From: Streptomyces sp. 2114.4
GTDB taxonomy: Bacteria; Actinomycetota; Actinomycetes; Streptomycetales; Streptomycetaceae
Assembly: GCF_900187385.1 (NCBI RefSeq)
Contig: NZ_FYEY01000001.1
Span: forward strand, 1,240,001-1,304,000
Direction: 5' to 3'
Length of the DNA stretch: 64,000 nt
The notes beneath the pieces are model-generated. The model did no database searches and was not told where the DNA came from. It was given only the letters and a program-made list of their open reading frames with translations. Positions 1-11,281 of this stretch are shown here, piece after piece. A program made the position numbers and the translations under genes. The first letter of the stretch is position 1. Every line of letters starts with the position of its first letter.

Positions 1-818
1 TCCTCCAGGTCCAGGACGTCCTTGACGTGCAGATAGCCCATGTACGCGCCGCCGGGCGCACACACCGGGAAGCGGGAGTAGCCGGTGCGTACGGTCAGCT
101 CCTCCACCTGGCGGGGCGTCACCGTCGGTTCGACGGTGACCAGGGCCGCCCGGTCCAGGAGGACGTCGGTGACGGGCCGGCTGCCCAGTTCCAGCACGTC
201 GGAGAGCTGTTCCTGCTCGGCCGGGTCGAGCAGACCGGCCTGGACCGAGTCCTCGACGAGATGGTTCAGCTGCTCACTGGTGAAGACCGCCTCCACCTCG
301 TCCTTCGGCTCCACGCGGAAGAGCCGCAGCACCCCGTGGGCGCAGGCGCCGAGCAGCGCGGTGACCGGACGGCACAGCCGCGCGAAAGCGACGAGGCCCG
401 GACTGAACCACAGGGCGGTCTTCTCGGGAGCCGCCATCGCCAGGTTCTTGGGGACCATCTCGCCGATGACGAGGTGGAGGAAGACCACCAGCGCCAGGGC
501 GATGACGTAGCCGAGCGGGTGGACCAGGGCTGCGGGCAGGTGGACCGCCTCGAAGACCGGCTCCAGGAGGTGGGCGACGGTGGGCTCGGCGACCGCACCG
601 AGCGTCAGGGAGCAGACGGTGATGCCGAACTGGGCGGCGGCCATCATCTGCGGCAGGTTCTCCAGGCCGTGCAGCACCTGCCGGGCCCGGGAGGAGCCCT
701 CGGTCGCCAGCGGTTCGATCTGGCTGCGGCGTACCGAGACCAGGGCGAACTCGGCGCCGACGAAGAATCCGTTGGCGAGGACGAGCAGGACCGCGAAGAG
801 CAGCTGGACCAGGGTCAT
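1..818 (-). CDS. CNNM/CorC (HlyC) family membrane protein, 3' end cut by window
   Basis: Membrane protein of the family linked to divalent-cation (Mg2+/Co2+) efflux. About 272 residues are visible. They begin MTLVQLLFAVLLVLANGFF, pass through a DUF21 membrane domain (roughly residues 1-190, with the conserved GEMVPKNLA loop) and reach the first CBS domain (RTGYSRFPV near residue 245). The second CBS and any CorC_HlyC domain lie beyond base 1. The ATG at 818 overlaps the TGA of the upstream paralogue (815-818, ATGA), so the two are probably translationally coupled and may form a heteromeric pair. The substrate ion cannot be read from sequence. Confidence 0.9.
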   Translation of the reverse strand, partial: MTLVQLLFAVLLVLANGFFVGAEFALVSVRRSQIEPLATEGSSRARQVLHGLENLPQMMAAAQFGITVCSLTLGAVAEPTVAHLLEPVFEAVHLPAALVHPLGYVIALALVVFLHLVIGEMVPKNLAMAAPEKTALWFSPGLVAFARLCRPVTALLGACAHGVLRLFRVEPKDEVEAVFTSEQLNHLVEDSVQAGLLDPAEQEQLSDVLELGSRPVTDVLLDRAALVTVEPTVTPRQVEELTVRTGYSRFPVCAPGGAYMGYLHVKDVLDLE

Positions 819-2188
819 CGGGCCACCTCCGCGACCGCCACGACGGGCTCACGGGGTGTCTCGGGTGCGGTCGGGACCGTGACGGTGGCGGTCCGTACGA
901 TCCTTATCCGCTCGGCGCGGTGGTGCGACACCAGCCGTACCCGCAGCCGCCAGCCGTCGAGTTCCGCGATGTCGCCGGGGGCCGGGATCCGGCCGAGTAT
1001 GTGTGCCACCAGTCCTGCCACCGTCTCGTACGGTCCTTCCGGGGCCTCCAGGCCGATCTTGCGCAGGGTGTCGACCCGGCAGCCGCCGTCCGCGTCCCAC
1101 GCGGGGCGGCCCTCCTCGGGCGGGGCCTGGCCCAGTTCGGGCAGGTCCACGCCGTCGTGCTCGTCGCGGACCTCGCCGACGAGCTCTTCGATGATGTCCT
1201 CCAGGGTGACCACACCGGCCGTGCCGCCGTACTCGTCGACGACCACTGCTATCGGCTGTTCGCTGCGCAGCCGCTCCAGCAGCGGCTGCACCGGCAGGGT
1301 CTCGGGCACCAGCAGCGGCGGCACCGCGATCCGGCTCGCCGGGATGCGCAGCCGGTCGTGCGCCGGGACGGCCAGCGCGTCCTTGAGGTGCACCATGCCG
1401 ACGACCTCGTCGAGGCGGGTGTGGTAGACGGGGAAGCGGGAGAGTCCGGTGGCGCGGGTCAGGTTCACCACGTCCTCGGCGGTCGCGGACGCCTGCAGGG
1501 CACTCACCCGTACGCGCGGCGTCATGACGTTCTCGGCGGTCAGATCGCCCAGCGAGAGGGTGCGGACGAACAGGTCGGCGGTGTCCTGCTCCAGGGCGCC
1601 CGCGCGGGCGGAGTGCCGGGCGAGCGAGACCAGTTCGCCCGGGGTACGGGCGGAGGCCAGCTCGTCGGTCGGCTCCACGCCCAGGGCGCGCACCAGGCGG
1701 TTGGCGACGGTGTTCAGCAGGGTGATCACCGGGCGGAAGAAGCGGGAGAAGGCGCGCTGGGGGCCGGCGACCACCCGGGCGACGGGCAGCGGCTTGGAGA
1801 CCGCCCAGTTCTTCGGCACCAGCTCGCCGACGACCATCTGGACGGCGGAGGCCAGCAGCATGCCGACGACCACGGCGGTGCCGGGCACCGCACCCTTGGG
1901 CAGGCCGGTGGCGGCCAGCGGGCCGGACAGCAGCTCGGCCAGCGCGGGCTCGGCGAGCATACCGACCACCAAGGAGGTGATCGTGATGCCCAGTTGGGTG
2001 CCGGACAGCTGGAAGGAGAGTTCCCGCAGGGCGTAGACCACGGTGGGGGCGCGGTGGTCGCCGTCGGCCACGGCCCGTTCGGCGTCCGCCTTCTCGACGG
2101 TGACGAGTCCGAACTCGGCAGCCACGAAGAACCCGTTGGCCAGGATCAGGACGAGTGCCGCGGCGAGCAGCGGCAAGGGGCCGGTCAT
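815..2188 (-). CDS. CNNM/CorC (HlyC) family transporter-like protein with CBS pair and CorC_HlyC domain
   Basis: About 457 residues: N-terminal DUF21/CNNM membrane domain (residues 1-190, starting MTGPLPLLAAALVLILANG), a CBS pair (about 205-330, with GLSRFPVYH and VVVDEYGGTAGVVTLEDI) and a C-terminal CorC_HlyC domain (about 340-430). This is the full architecture of Mg2+/Co2+ efflux proteins. I chose the ATG at 2188, not an in-frame ATG 45 bases upstream, because GGAGG lies 7 bases before it and the protein then starts directly with the first membrane segment. It overlaps the next CNNM gene by 4 bases. The true ion and direction of transport are inferred from the family only. Confidence 0.92.
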   Translation of the reverse strand: MTGPLPLLAAALVLILANGFFVAAEFGLVTVEKADAERAVADGDHRAPTVVYALRELSFQLSGTQLGITITSLVVGMLAEPALAELLSGPLAATGLPKGAVPGTAVVVGMLLASAVQMVVGELVPKNWAVSKPLPVARVVAGPQRAFSRFFRPVITLLNTVANRLVRALGVEPTDELASARTPGELVSLARHSARAGALEQDTADLFVRTLSLGDLTAENVMTPRVRVSALQASATAEDVVNLTRATGLSRFPVYHTRLDEVVGMVHLKDALAVPAHDRLRIPASRIAVPPLLVPETLPVQPLLERLRSEQPIAVVVDEYGGTAGVVTLEDIIEELVGEVRDEHDGVDLPELGQAPPEEGRPAWDADGGCRVDTLRKIGLEAPEGPYETVAGLVAHILGRIPAPGDIAELDGWRLRVRLVSHHRAERIRIVRTATVTVPTAPETPREPVVAVAEVAR

Positions 2189-2362
2189 GCCGCCGCCTCC
2201 GTGGTGTGCGGGGGCTGGGGAGGGGCGGCGCAAGTACTACAGGACGATCCGTCCATTGCCGGAGGGAGTCACTCCTCGGGTCGGTGTTGGCCCCCTGAGG
2301 GGCAGGACGCAGGGTGCGCCCCGGAGAACAGAGTAAACAGCGGGACCCTGATTAGGGCAGGC

Positions 2363-2815
2363 TCAACCGGCCGTGTGGTCGACGGCACCGTGCTTCTCGG
2401 TGAGGTCGCGCAGCGCACGGGCATCCCGGATGGCCTGGTCCCTGGCGATACCGGGCTGGATGCCCATGGCGGGCAGGCTGGTGCCGTCGGCGAGGTCGAG
2501 GTGGACCCAGGGGTCGCCCTCGCGGAGGTTGACGCGCACGACCTGGGCCCAGGCCAGCTCGCGCTTGGTGGTGAGGTTGACCACCGTGACGCCCTCCTGC
2601 CGCGCCACCACCTTGGGGCGGCTGAGCAGCAGGAGGACGGCGAGCACCAGCAGCCCGGTGACGACGAAGCTCAGCCGCTCGCCGCCGGTCAGCTTCGGCA
2701 GCAGCAGCGCGATCACGGTGAGGGCGGCGAGCTGGGCGATGCCGACGGCGTACAGGACGACCCGGGTGCGGGTCGGCCGGAACGTCACCGGGAGGCTGGG
2801 CAGGGGCGCGGACAC
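2363..2815 (-). CDS. PH-domain-containing small membrane protein
   Basis: A 150-residue protein with a short basic N-terminus, two membrane segments (about residues 20-62, separated by LPKLTGG) and a C-terminal bacterial PH-like domain (RPKVVARQEGVTVVNLTTKR onward, with W in the EGDPWVHLDL strand). The GTG start at 2815 has only a weak ribosome binding site. It lies 76 bases downstream of hisG on the same strand, which fits read-through from the his genes. The function is unknown; a second PH-like membrane protein sits inside the pyr operon of this window (52364-52960). Confidence 0.85.
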   Translation of the reverse strand: MSAPLPSLPVTFRPTRTRVVLYAVGIAQLAALTVIALLLPKLTGGERLSFVVTGLLVLAVLLLLSRPKVVARQEGVTVVNLTTKRELAWAQVVRVNLREGDPWVHLDLADGTSLPAMGIQPGIARDQAIRDARALRDLTEKHGAVDHTAG

Positions 2816-2891
2816 GTCGTCGGGTCTTCCGTGGTGGAGGCAGCGGTGCGTACGGGGAGCAGGAGGTGCCGGGGCCGGGGCCGGCCGCGGG

Positions 2892-3740
2892 TCAGAGCCG
2901 GCAGGCGTGGATACCGGTGGTCAGGATCGCACGGGCGCCGAGGTCGTAGAGCTCGTCCATGATGCGCTGGGCGTCCTGGGACGGGACCATCGAGCGGACC
3001 GCGACCCAGCCCTCGTGGTGCAGCGGGGAGACGGTCGGCGACTCCAGGCCCGGGGTGAGGCCGACGGCCTTCTCGACGTGCTCGACCCGGATGTCGTAAT
3101 CCATCATCACGTACCGGCGGGCCACCAGGACGCCCTGCATGCGGCGCAGGAACTGGCGCACCTTCGGGTCGTCGTCCGGCGCGCCGGTGCCGCGGATGAC
3201 CACGGCCTCGGACTTGAGGATCGGCTCGCCGATGATCTCCAGCCCGGCGTTGCGCAGGGTGGTGCCGGTCTCCACGACGTCCGCGATGATCTCGGCGACG
3301 CCGAGCTGGATGGCGGTCTCCACGGCGCCGTCGAGGTGGACGACGGAGGCGTCCACGCCGTTGTCGAGGAGGTGCTGACGGACCAGGCCGGAGAACGAGG
3401 TGGCGATCGTCATGCCGCCGAACTCGCTGACGTCCTTGGCGGTACCCGGACGGGTGGCGTAGCGGAACGTCGAGCCGGCGAAGCCGAGCTGGAGGATCTC
3501 CTCGGCCGGCGAGCCGGAGTCCAGCAGCAGGTCACGGCCGGTGATGCCGATGTCGAGCTTGCCGGAGCCGACGTAGACCGCGATGTCGCGCGGGCGCAGG
3601 AAGAAGAACTCGACCTCGTTCTCGACGTCGACCAGGACCAGTTCCCTGCGGTCCTTGCGCTGGCGGTATCCGGCCTCATGGAGCATCGCCGACGCAGGCT
3701 CGGACAGTGAACCCTTGTTGGGGACAGCGATGCGCAGCAT
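2892..3740 (-). CDS. hisG: ATP phosphoribosyltransferase (HisG, long form)
   Basis: Catalyses the first step of histidine synthesis, joining ATP and PRPP. The 282 residues begin MLRIAVPNKGSLSEPASAML, typical of HisG. The PRPP-binding segment VAEIIADVVETGTTLRNAGL lies near residues 150-170. The length and the C-terminal segment (about 210-282, ending TTGIHACRL) show the long form with its own ACT-like regulatory domain, so no HisZ partner is needed and histidine feedback inhibition is expected. The gene follows hisE by 52 bases. Only these two his genes are here; the main his operon must be elsewhere. Confidence 0.97.
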   Translation of the reverse strand: MLRIAVPNKGSLSEPASAMLHEAGYRQRKDRRELVLVDVENEVEFFFLRPRDIAVYVGSGKLDIGITGRDLLLDSGSPAEEILQLGFAGSTFRYATRPGTAKDVSEFGGMTIATSFSGLVRQHLLDNGVDASVVHLDGAVETAIQLGVAEIIADVVETGTTLRNAGLEIIGEPILKSEAVVIRGTGAPDDDPKVRQFLRRMQGVLVARRYVMMDYDIRVEHVEKAVGLTPGLESPTVSPLHHEGWVAVRSMVPSQDAQRIMDELYDLGARAILTTGIHACRL

Positions 3741-3792
3741 GAGAGCGAATTCCTTTGCACTGAGGGGTGTTGCGGAGGGTGCGGGTGGTGGA

Positions 3793-4065
3793 TCAGAGGT
3801 GGGCGTAGACGTCGTCCAGGGAGATGCCCTTGGCGACCATCATGACCTGCAGGTGGTAGAGGAGCTGGGAGATCTCCTCGGCGGCGGCCTCGTCGGACTC
3901 GTACTCGGCGGCCATCCACACCTCGGCGGCCTCCTCGACGACCTTCTTGCCGATCGTATGGACACCGGCCTGTACCAGCTCGGCGGTACGGGAGGTGGCG
4001 GGGTCGCCCGTGGCGGCCTTCTGCTGGAGCTCGGCGAAGAGCTCCTCGAACGTCTTCTTGGACAT
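3793..4065 (-). CDS. hisE: phosphoribosyl-ATP pyrophosphatase (HisE)
   Basis: Hydrolyses phosphoribosyl-ATP to phosphoribosyl-AMP and PPi, the step after HisG. The protein has 90 residues starting [16 protein letters not shown]. It has the MazG-like all-alpha fold, with acidic metal-binding residues in [18 protein letters not shown]. The start at 4065 is preferred over an ATG 42 bases upstream because it gives the usual family N-terminus. It is a single-domain HisE, not the fused HisIE of enterics. Directly upstream lies a tandem repeat array and then ribH. Confidence 0.95.
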   Translation of the reverse strand: MSKKTFEELFAELQQKAATGDPATSRTAELVQAGVHTIGKKVVEEAAEVWMAAEYESDEAAAEEISQLLYHLQVMMVAKGISLDDVYAHL

Positions 4066-4107
4066 GATGGTGACCACCCTACGCGGTGAAAGTGCGGCGG
4101 CATGCAA

Positions 4108-4223
4108 CGCCTCGACCGAAGGGTGGTGGCGGGCGACGGGTGGGCGCGCAGCGCCTCGGCCGAAGGTGGTGGCGGGCGACGGGTGGGCGTGCGACGCCTC
4201 GGCTGAAGGGTGGTGGCGGGCGA
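4108..4223. repeat. 43-44 bp tandem repeat array between ribH and hisE
   Basis: Units start at 4108, 4152 and 4195, each opening with CGCCTCG and carrying GGTGGTGGCGGGCGA; the third is cut after 29 bases by the ribH stop codon at 4224-4226. The copies differ by only a few substitutions and a one-base gap. A diverged copy of the same unit lies at 46664-46702 inside pyrF. Confidence 0.85.
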
Positions 4224-4709
4224 TCAGCGCCAGGGCTCGGACACGGTCCGCAGCGTCGCGGCGGTGGCGACGGCGGCGGTGACCGCCTCGTGGCCCTTGT
4301 CCTCGGTGGATCCTTCGAGGCCGGCGCGGTCAAGCGCCTGCTGCTCGGTGTCGCAGGTCAGCACGCCGAAGCCGACCGGTACGCCGGTGTCCACCGACAC
4401 CTGGGTCAGGCCCTGGGTGACGCCCTGGCAGACGTAGTCGAAGTGCGGGGTGCCGCCCTTGATGACCACGCCGAGGGCGACCACCGCGTCATAGCCGCGA
4501 CCGGCCAGCACCTTGGCGACGACCGGCAGCTCGAAGGCGCCGGGCACCCGCAGCAGGGTGGGCTCGTCGATGCCGAGCTCGGTCAGGGCGCGCAGTGCGC
4601 CGTCCACCAGGCCGTTCATGACCTGCTCGTGCCATTGCGCCGCGATGACGGCCACCCGCAGGTCGCCACAGTTCTTCACGGTCAGTTCGGGTGCGCCCTT
4701 GCCGCTCAC
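4224..4709 (-). CDS. ribH: 6,7-dimethyl-8-ribityllumazine synthase
   Basis: Condenses the ribityl-aminopyrimidine with dihydroxybutanone phosphate, the penultimate step to riboflavin. It has 161 residues. The family signature is visible: [16 protein letters not shown] (about 24-39), [16 protein letters not shown] (about 54-69), and [18 protein letters not shown] (about 80-97) with the catalytic His. GTG start at 4709 with AGGAGA 5 bases upstream. It is the last rib gene of the operon, separated from ribBA by a repeat-bearing 95-base spacer. Confidence 0.97.
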   Translation of the reverse strand: MSGKGAPELTVKNCGDLRVAVIAAQWHEQVMNGLVDGALRALTELGIDEPTLLRVPGAFELPVVAKVLAGRGYDAVVALGVVIKGGTPHFDYVCQGVTQGLTQVSVDTGVPVGFGVLTCDTEQQALDRAGLEGSTEDKGHEAVTAAVATAATLRTVSEPWR

Positions 4710-4718
4710 GGTTCTCCT

Positions 4719-4772
4719 CTTACGGGTGGTGGTGCCGGTGCTGGTCTTACGGGTGGTGGTGCTGTCTCAGGG
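4719..4772. repeat. 27 bp direct repeat upstream of ribH
   Basis: The 17-base block CTTACGGGTGGTGGTGC begins at 4719 and again at 4746, a 27-base period, followed by further GGTGGTG-rich degenerate copies to about 4800. It fills the spacer between ribBA and ribH. No function can be assigned; it is simple-sequence DNA that may have grown by slippage. Confidence 0.7.
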
Positions 4773-4804
4773 GTGGTGCCGGGTGGTGGCGTGATGCCGG
4801 GTGG

Positions 4805-6141
<1,337 letters not shown>

Positions 6142-6145
<4 letters not shown>

Positions 6146-6795
6146 GCCGCTGCTCCTTCCAGGACGGTGCGGCCGGCGGCGCGCGAGCGCAGCCACCAAT
6201 CGCGCATGCCCCACACGACGAGGGCGAGATAGACGACGTAGACGAGGCCGGAGAAGGCGAGGCCGCTGCTGAAGGCGAGCGGGACGCCGACGAGGTCGAC
6301 CAGCAGCCAGGCGCACCAGAACTCGACCAGTCCGCGGGCCTGGGCGACCATCGCGGCGAGCGTGCCGACGAAGATGTAGGCGTCCGGCCAGGGGTTCCAG
6401 GACAGCTGCGGCAGCAGGGTGAACAGGGTGCCGACGGCCGCGGTGCCCAGGGCGGTGCCGCCCAGCAGCAGACCGCGCTCGCGCCAGTCGGCGAAGCGTA
6501 CGGCGATGGAGCCGTCCTGCGCCTGCTGCCGGCCGCGCTGCCACTGCCGCCAGCCCCACAACGCCACGCCGATGACCAGGAGTTGCTTGCCGACGCCGCC
6601 GCTGAGGTGGGCGGAGGAATAAGCGGCGACGAGGATCACGCCGGAGAGGAACTGGGCGGGCCAGGTCCAGATGGAGCGCCGCCAGCCGAGCGCCAGGGCG
6701 GCCAGACCGATGGTGTTGCCGATCATGTCCGACCAGATGACGTGCTGTCCGAAGGCGGTGAAGGCCACGCCGTTCAGCGAGTCGAGGGCGCTCAC
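6142..6795 (-). CDS. ribM: RibM/PnuC-type flavin transporter
   Basis: A 217-residue integral membrane protein of the PnuC superfamily with about six hydrophobic segments and the Trp-rich [14 protein letters not shown] and GWRQWQRG loops. PnuC itself moves nicotinamide riboside. The gene sits between ribE and ribBA under an FMN riboswitch, the same place as ribM of Streptomyces davaonensis and Corynebacterium pnuX, which are riboflavin transporters. Riboflavin uptake is therefore the likely role. It overlaps both neighbours by 4 bases (ATGA at 6142-6145 and 6792-6795). Confidence 0.88.
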
Positions 6796-7427
6796 CGGTC
6801 CATCTCCTTGAGCTCGTCGAGAGCCTTGAGGTCGCCGCTGCCCCGGCCGAGCAGCCGCTCGACGTACTTGGCGAGGACGTCGACCTCGAGGTTGACCGGG
6901 TCGCCGGCCTTCTTGAAGCCCAGGGTGGTCAGGGCGAGCGTGGTGGGGATGAGGCTGATGGTGAAGAAGTCGTCCCCGGCCTCCACCACGGTCAGGCTGA
7001 CGCCGTCGACCGTGATGGAGCCCTTCTCGACGACATAACGGGACAGCCCGGCCGGCAGCGCGATCTTGACGATCTCCCAGTGCTCGGCGGGGGTGCGGTC
7101 GACAAGGGTGCCGGTGCCGTCGACATGCCCCTGGACGAGGTGTCCGCCCAGCCGTCCGCCGAGCGCCATGGGGCGCTCCAGGTTGACCCGCGAACCGGGG
7201 GCCAGCGCGCCGAGGCTGGAGCGGTTCAGGGTCTCGGCCATCACATCGGCGGTGAATTCACCGTCGGCGGTGTCCACGACGGTCAGACAGACGCCGTTGA
7301 CGGCGATCGAGTCGCCGTGCTTGGCGTCCTCGGTGACGACGGGGCCGCGCAGCCGGAAGCGGGAGGCGTCACCGAGGTTGTCGACGGCGACGACCTCACC
7401 CAGTTCTTCGACGATTCCGGTGAACAC
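6792..7427 (-). CDS. ribE: riboflavin synthase alpha chain
   Basis: Dismutates two lumazines to riboflavin, the last step of the pathway. The 211 residues form two homologous lumazine-binding barrels: the first begins [16 protein letters not shown], the second near residue 98 with [13 protein letters not shown] start at 7427, one base after the ribD stop at 7429-7431, so ribosomes finishing ribD can restart here. The C-terminal helix that drives trimer formation ([10 protein letters not shown]) is present. Confidence 0.96.
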   Translation of the reverse strand: MFTGIVEELGEVVAVDNLGDASRFRLRGPVVTEDAKHGDSIAVNGVCLTVVDTADGEFTADVMAETLNRSSLGALAPGSRVNLERPMALGGRLGGHLVQGHVDGTGTLVDRTPAEHWEIVKIALPAGLSRYVVEKGSITVDGVSLTVVEAGDDFFTISLIPTTLALTTLGFKKAGDPVNLEVDVLAKYVERLLGRGSGDLKALDELKEMDR

Positions 7428-7428
7428 T

Positions 7429-8556
7429 TCAGTTCTCCTCGGGGAGGGCGTGGCGGATGGGAGTGGCGGTGATGCGCAGGTCGGGTCCGAGCCGTTCGGT
7501 GTCGGTCACGTCGAGCCGCAACGCCTGGGCGATGGTGGTGATTCCGGCGTCGCCGACGGCGGCCGGTCCGGCGCCGAGCAGCACCGGGGCGAGATAGCCG
7601 ACGACCTTGTCGACGGCCTGGGCGGCGAGGAAGGCCCCGGCGAGCGTGGGGCCGCCTTCGAGCAGGACGGAGCGCACCTCGCGCTCGTACAGGGCCTGGA
7701 GCAGTGCGGGGATGGACAGCCCGCGTCCCGCTGCGGCGCGGGGGAGCCGCAGGAGCGGGGCGAGACCTTCGAGGTGGCCGGCGTCGGCGTCCTCGGCGAC
7801 CGCGATGAGGGTGGGGGCGGTGCCGTCCAGGACGCGGGCGCCGGCCTTGACGGCGGTGGCGCCGGAGTCGACGACGACCCGCAGCGGCTGGCTGATCTCG
7901 TCGTCGGCGAGTCCGCCGATCCGGGCGCCGAGCTGCGGGTCGTCGGCGCGGGCGGTGCCGGAGCCGACGATGACGGCGTCCGCGGCGGCCCGCAGCCGGT
8001 GCACATCGGCACGTGACTTGGGCGAGGAGATCCAGCGGCTGGTGCCGTCGGCGGCGGCGATCCGGCCGTCGAGGGTGGCGGCGTACTTCCACAGAACGAA
8101 CGGGCGGCGGCGCAGGACCGAGGTCAGCCAGGCCTCGTTGCCGGCGGCGGCCTCGTCGGCGAGCAGTCCGCCCTCGACGTCGATACCGGCGGCGGCCAGG
8201 GTGACGGCGCCGCCGGTGGCCGTCGGATTGGGGTCGGAGACGGCGTAGACGACGCGGGAGATCCCGGCGTCGATCAGCGCCTGGGCGCAGGGACCGGTGC
8301 GTCCGGTGTGGTTGCAGGGTTCGAGGGTGACCAGTGCGGTGCCGCCCCGTGCCAGCTCGCCCGCGGCACGCAGGGCATGGATCTCGGCGTGCGGCCCGCC
8401 GGCCCGCTGGTGCCAGCCCTCACCCACCGTGCGGCCTGCGGGGTCCAGGATGACGCAGCCGACGACCGGATTCGGGCTGGTGTGCCCGAGGCCGCGCGCG
8501 GCGAGCTCGATGGCTCGGCGCATCGCCGCGGCCTCGACGGGGGCTGAGGTGGCCAC
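7429..8556 (-). CDS. ribD: bifunctional riboflavin deaminase/reductase RibD
   Basis: Carries out deamination and ribosyl-chain reduction in riboflavin synthesis. The N-terminal deaminase (about residues 5-135) shows zinc ligands in GPHAEIHAL and EPCNHTGRTGPC; the C-terminal reductase (about 145-365) includes TLDGRIAAADGTSRWISS and LLEGGPTLAGAFL. About 375 residues. I chose the GTG at 8556 because AGGAGGA lies 5 bases upstream and the deaminase then starts at once; an ATG 78 bases earlier has no such site. It is the first gene of the operon, behind the FMN riboswitch. Confidence 0.94.
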   Translation of the reverse strand: MATSAPVEAAAMRRAIELAARGLGHTSPNPVVGCVILDPAGRTVGEGWHQRAGGPHAEIHALRAAGELARGGTALVTLEPCNHTGRTGPCAQALIDAGISRVVYAVSDPNPTATGGAVTLAAAGIDVEGGLLADEAAAGNEAWLTSVLRRRPFVLWKYAATLDGRIAAADGTSRWISSPKSRADVHRLRAAADAVIVGSGTARADDPQLGARIGGLADDEISQPLRVVVDSGATAVKAGARVLDGTAPTLIAVAEDADAGHLEGLAPLLRLPRAAAGRGLSIPALLQALYEREVRSVLLEGGPTLAGAFLAAQAVDKVVGYLAPVLLGAGPAAVGDAGITTIAQALRLDVTDTERLGPDLRITATPIRHALPEEN

Positions 8557-8654
8557 CGGGTCCTCCTGCCTCTCAGGGCACGGACTCCGGGGCTGTCTGG
8601 ACGACAGAAAGCGGAACAACGCCACGGGGAACACCGCGGCCGGAAAGGAGAACC

Positions 8655-8675
8655 CGTCCGGAAGGAATCCGGACG
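8655..8675 (-). terminator. candidate riboswitch expression-platform terminator
   Basis: Perfect 8-base stem CGTCCGGA / TCCGGACG with a 5-base loop, followed on the minus strand by a pyrimidine-rich GGTTCTCCTTTCC. It lies between the FMN aptamer and ribD, where a transcription-control hairpin would act. The overlapping CG-rich stem at 8677-8691 could be the alternative pairing. Confidence 0.5.
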
Positions 8676-8707
8676 CGCCGCCGACGGCGGTGTACCGAAG
8701 CTGGCCC

Positions 8708-8830
8708 GCCGCGCACTGCCTCCCATCCGGACTTTCACCGTCGGTGCAGGAATTTCACCTGCTCAACCGGCCGCTGGCTGCGGACGGGTCGCGGACTGTT
8801 ACCGCCGGTTCGGAATTACACCGACCCCGG
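8708..8830 (-). promoter_or_regulatory. FMN riboswitch (RFN element)
   Basis: On the minus strand the conserved RFN blocks occur in order: GGGGTCGGTGTAATTCCGAA, CCGGCGGTAACAGTCCGCGA, a variable arm, GAAATTCCTGCACCGACGGT, then GAAAGTCCGGATGGGAGGCA. This is the FMN-binding aptamer found before rib operons and ribM genes. Binding of FMN should shut down the downstream operon ribD-ribE-ribM-ribBA-ribH, by termination or by hiding the ribosome binding site. Confidence 0.96.
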
Positions 8831-9010
8831 AGTGCGCTGCTGCTTCTTATGTCAGTACAGCTTCAGTCTGCCACGGCCGGTAGTCGCCCATGCGGGCGAA
8901 GCGCTGTGGGCTGCCTCACAGCACCCGGCGCGCCGCCTGTCACAGACGGCGCGGGTGATTCGTCATAGCGGAGGAGTACGCGTCCCTTCTCCCCCAAGGA
9001 CTGATCCGCG

Positions 9011-9790
9011 ATGGCGACAATTCTGGTGACCGGCGGCACGGGCACACTCGGGCGGGTCCTGGTCGGCCGGCTGCTCGACGACGGCCATGACGTCCGGTCG
9101 CTGAGCCGGCGGCCGCACACCGGAACGGCACGCCCGCGCCCGCGTTCGTACGCGGTCGACCTGCGGGACGGCACGGGCCTGCCCGAGGCGGTGACCGGCG
9201 TTGACGCGATCGTGCACTGCGCCTCGTCACCGGCGGGCGGGGACGCGGAGGCGGCCGGGCGGCTCATCGCGGCGGCGAGGGCGGCGGGCGTGGCGCACCT
9301 GGTGTACATCTCGATCGTCGGCGTGGACCGCGTCCCGATCCGCTACTACCGCACCAAGCTCGCCGTGGAGCGCCTGATCGAGGACTCCGGTATCGGCTGG
9401 ACGGTGCTGCGGACCACGCAGTTCCACCACCTCGTGCTCGACGTGATCAAGGCGGGGGCCCGGTCGCCGGTGCTCCCGGTGCCGACGGGCGTACGGGTGC
9501 AGCCGATCGAGGTGCAGGAAGTCGCCGCCCGGCTGGCCGAGTTGGCGGCCGGCGAACCGGCCGGGCGGGTCACCGACATGGGTGGTCCCGAGGTGCTGGA
9601 CGCCCGGGATCTCGTGCGGGCCACGCTGGAAGCGGGTGGGCGGCACCGGCTGCTGATGCCGCTGTGGCTGCCGGGCGCGTCCGCCGCGGCACTGCGCCGC
9701 GGCGGCAACCTCACCCCGGAGCACGCCGACGGTCTGCGGACCTACGCCGAATTCCTCGCGGAGCGTACGGGGGCCGGGGCCCGTCGATGA
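9011..9790 (+). CDS. NAD(P)-binding atypical SDR / NmrA-like protein
   Basis: A 259-residue Rossmann-fold protein. The dinucleotide motif TGGTGTLGRVL lies at residues 7-17, followed by a basic RSLSRRPHTG strand end that suggests NADP(H). It resembles NmrA/SDR_a5-type redox sensors or epimerase-like proteins; the YRTKLAVERLI segment near 117 keeps Tyr-x3-Lys in the classical spacing. The ATG at 9011 follows AAGGA by 10 bases. It stands alone, divergent from the rib operon and convergent with the ROK gene. The substrate is unknown. Confidence 0.88.
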   Translation: MATILVTGGTGTLGRVLVGRLLDDGHDVRSLSRRPHTGTARPRPRSYAVDLRDGTGLPEAVTGVDAIVHCASSPAGGDAEAAGRLIAAARAAGVAHLVYISIVGVDRVPIRYYRTKLAVERLIEDSGIGWTVLRTTQFHHLVLDVIKAGARSPVLPVPTGVRVQPIEVQEVAARLAELAAGEPAGRVTDMGGPEVLDARDLVRATLEAGGRHRLLMPLWLPGASAAALRRGGNLTPEHADGLRTYAEFLAERTGAGARR

Positions 9791-9809
9791 CCCGCCCGCG
9801 CGGGGCGGG
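9791..9809. terminator. candidate terminator after the SDR gene
   Basis: CCCGCCC at 9791-9797 and GGGCGGG at 9803-9809 form a 7-base GC stem right after the TGA at 9788-9790, between two convergent genes. There is no strong U-tract, so confidence is limited. Confidence 0.4.
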
Positions 9810-9883
9810 CAGCTCCTGCCGCCGGCGAGGTCAACGCACCACGGAGGCAAGGCGGTTGGCGCGCACGCAGGGACCTCACCGGC

Positions 9884-11212
<1,329 letters not shown>

Positions 11213-11247
11213 GGCGTGGATCTTCCCTCCGGTCGGGTCAACACCTT

Positions 11248-11272
11248 ATTATCAGGCAGGGTTCCTGATAAT
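11248..11272. promoter_or_regulatory. palindromic operator with divergent -10 elements (ROK / MFS)
   Basis: Perfect 9-base arms ATTATCAGG (11248-11256) and CCTGATAAT (11264-11272) with a 7-base spacer, in the 69-base gap between the divergent genes. Each arm ends in GATAAT reading outward, a good -10 box, so one bound dimer could block both promoters. The rightward -10 ends only 9 bases before the MFS ATG, which has no ribosome binding site, implying a leaderless or nearly leaderless mRNA. Confidence 0.75.
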
Positions 11273-11281
11273 TTACCTGCC

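Noticed and set aside
920..2962. Plus-strand open frame of about 680 codons opposite the CNNM and PH genes
   Set aside because: Shadow of real minus-strand genes; crosses their boundaries with no domain.
4108..4223. CRISPR-like array
   Set aside because: Units abut without spacers, only three copies, and no cas genes are present.
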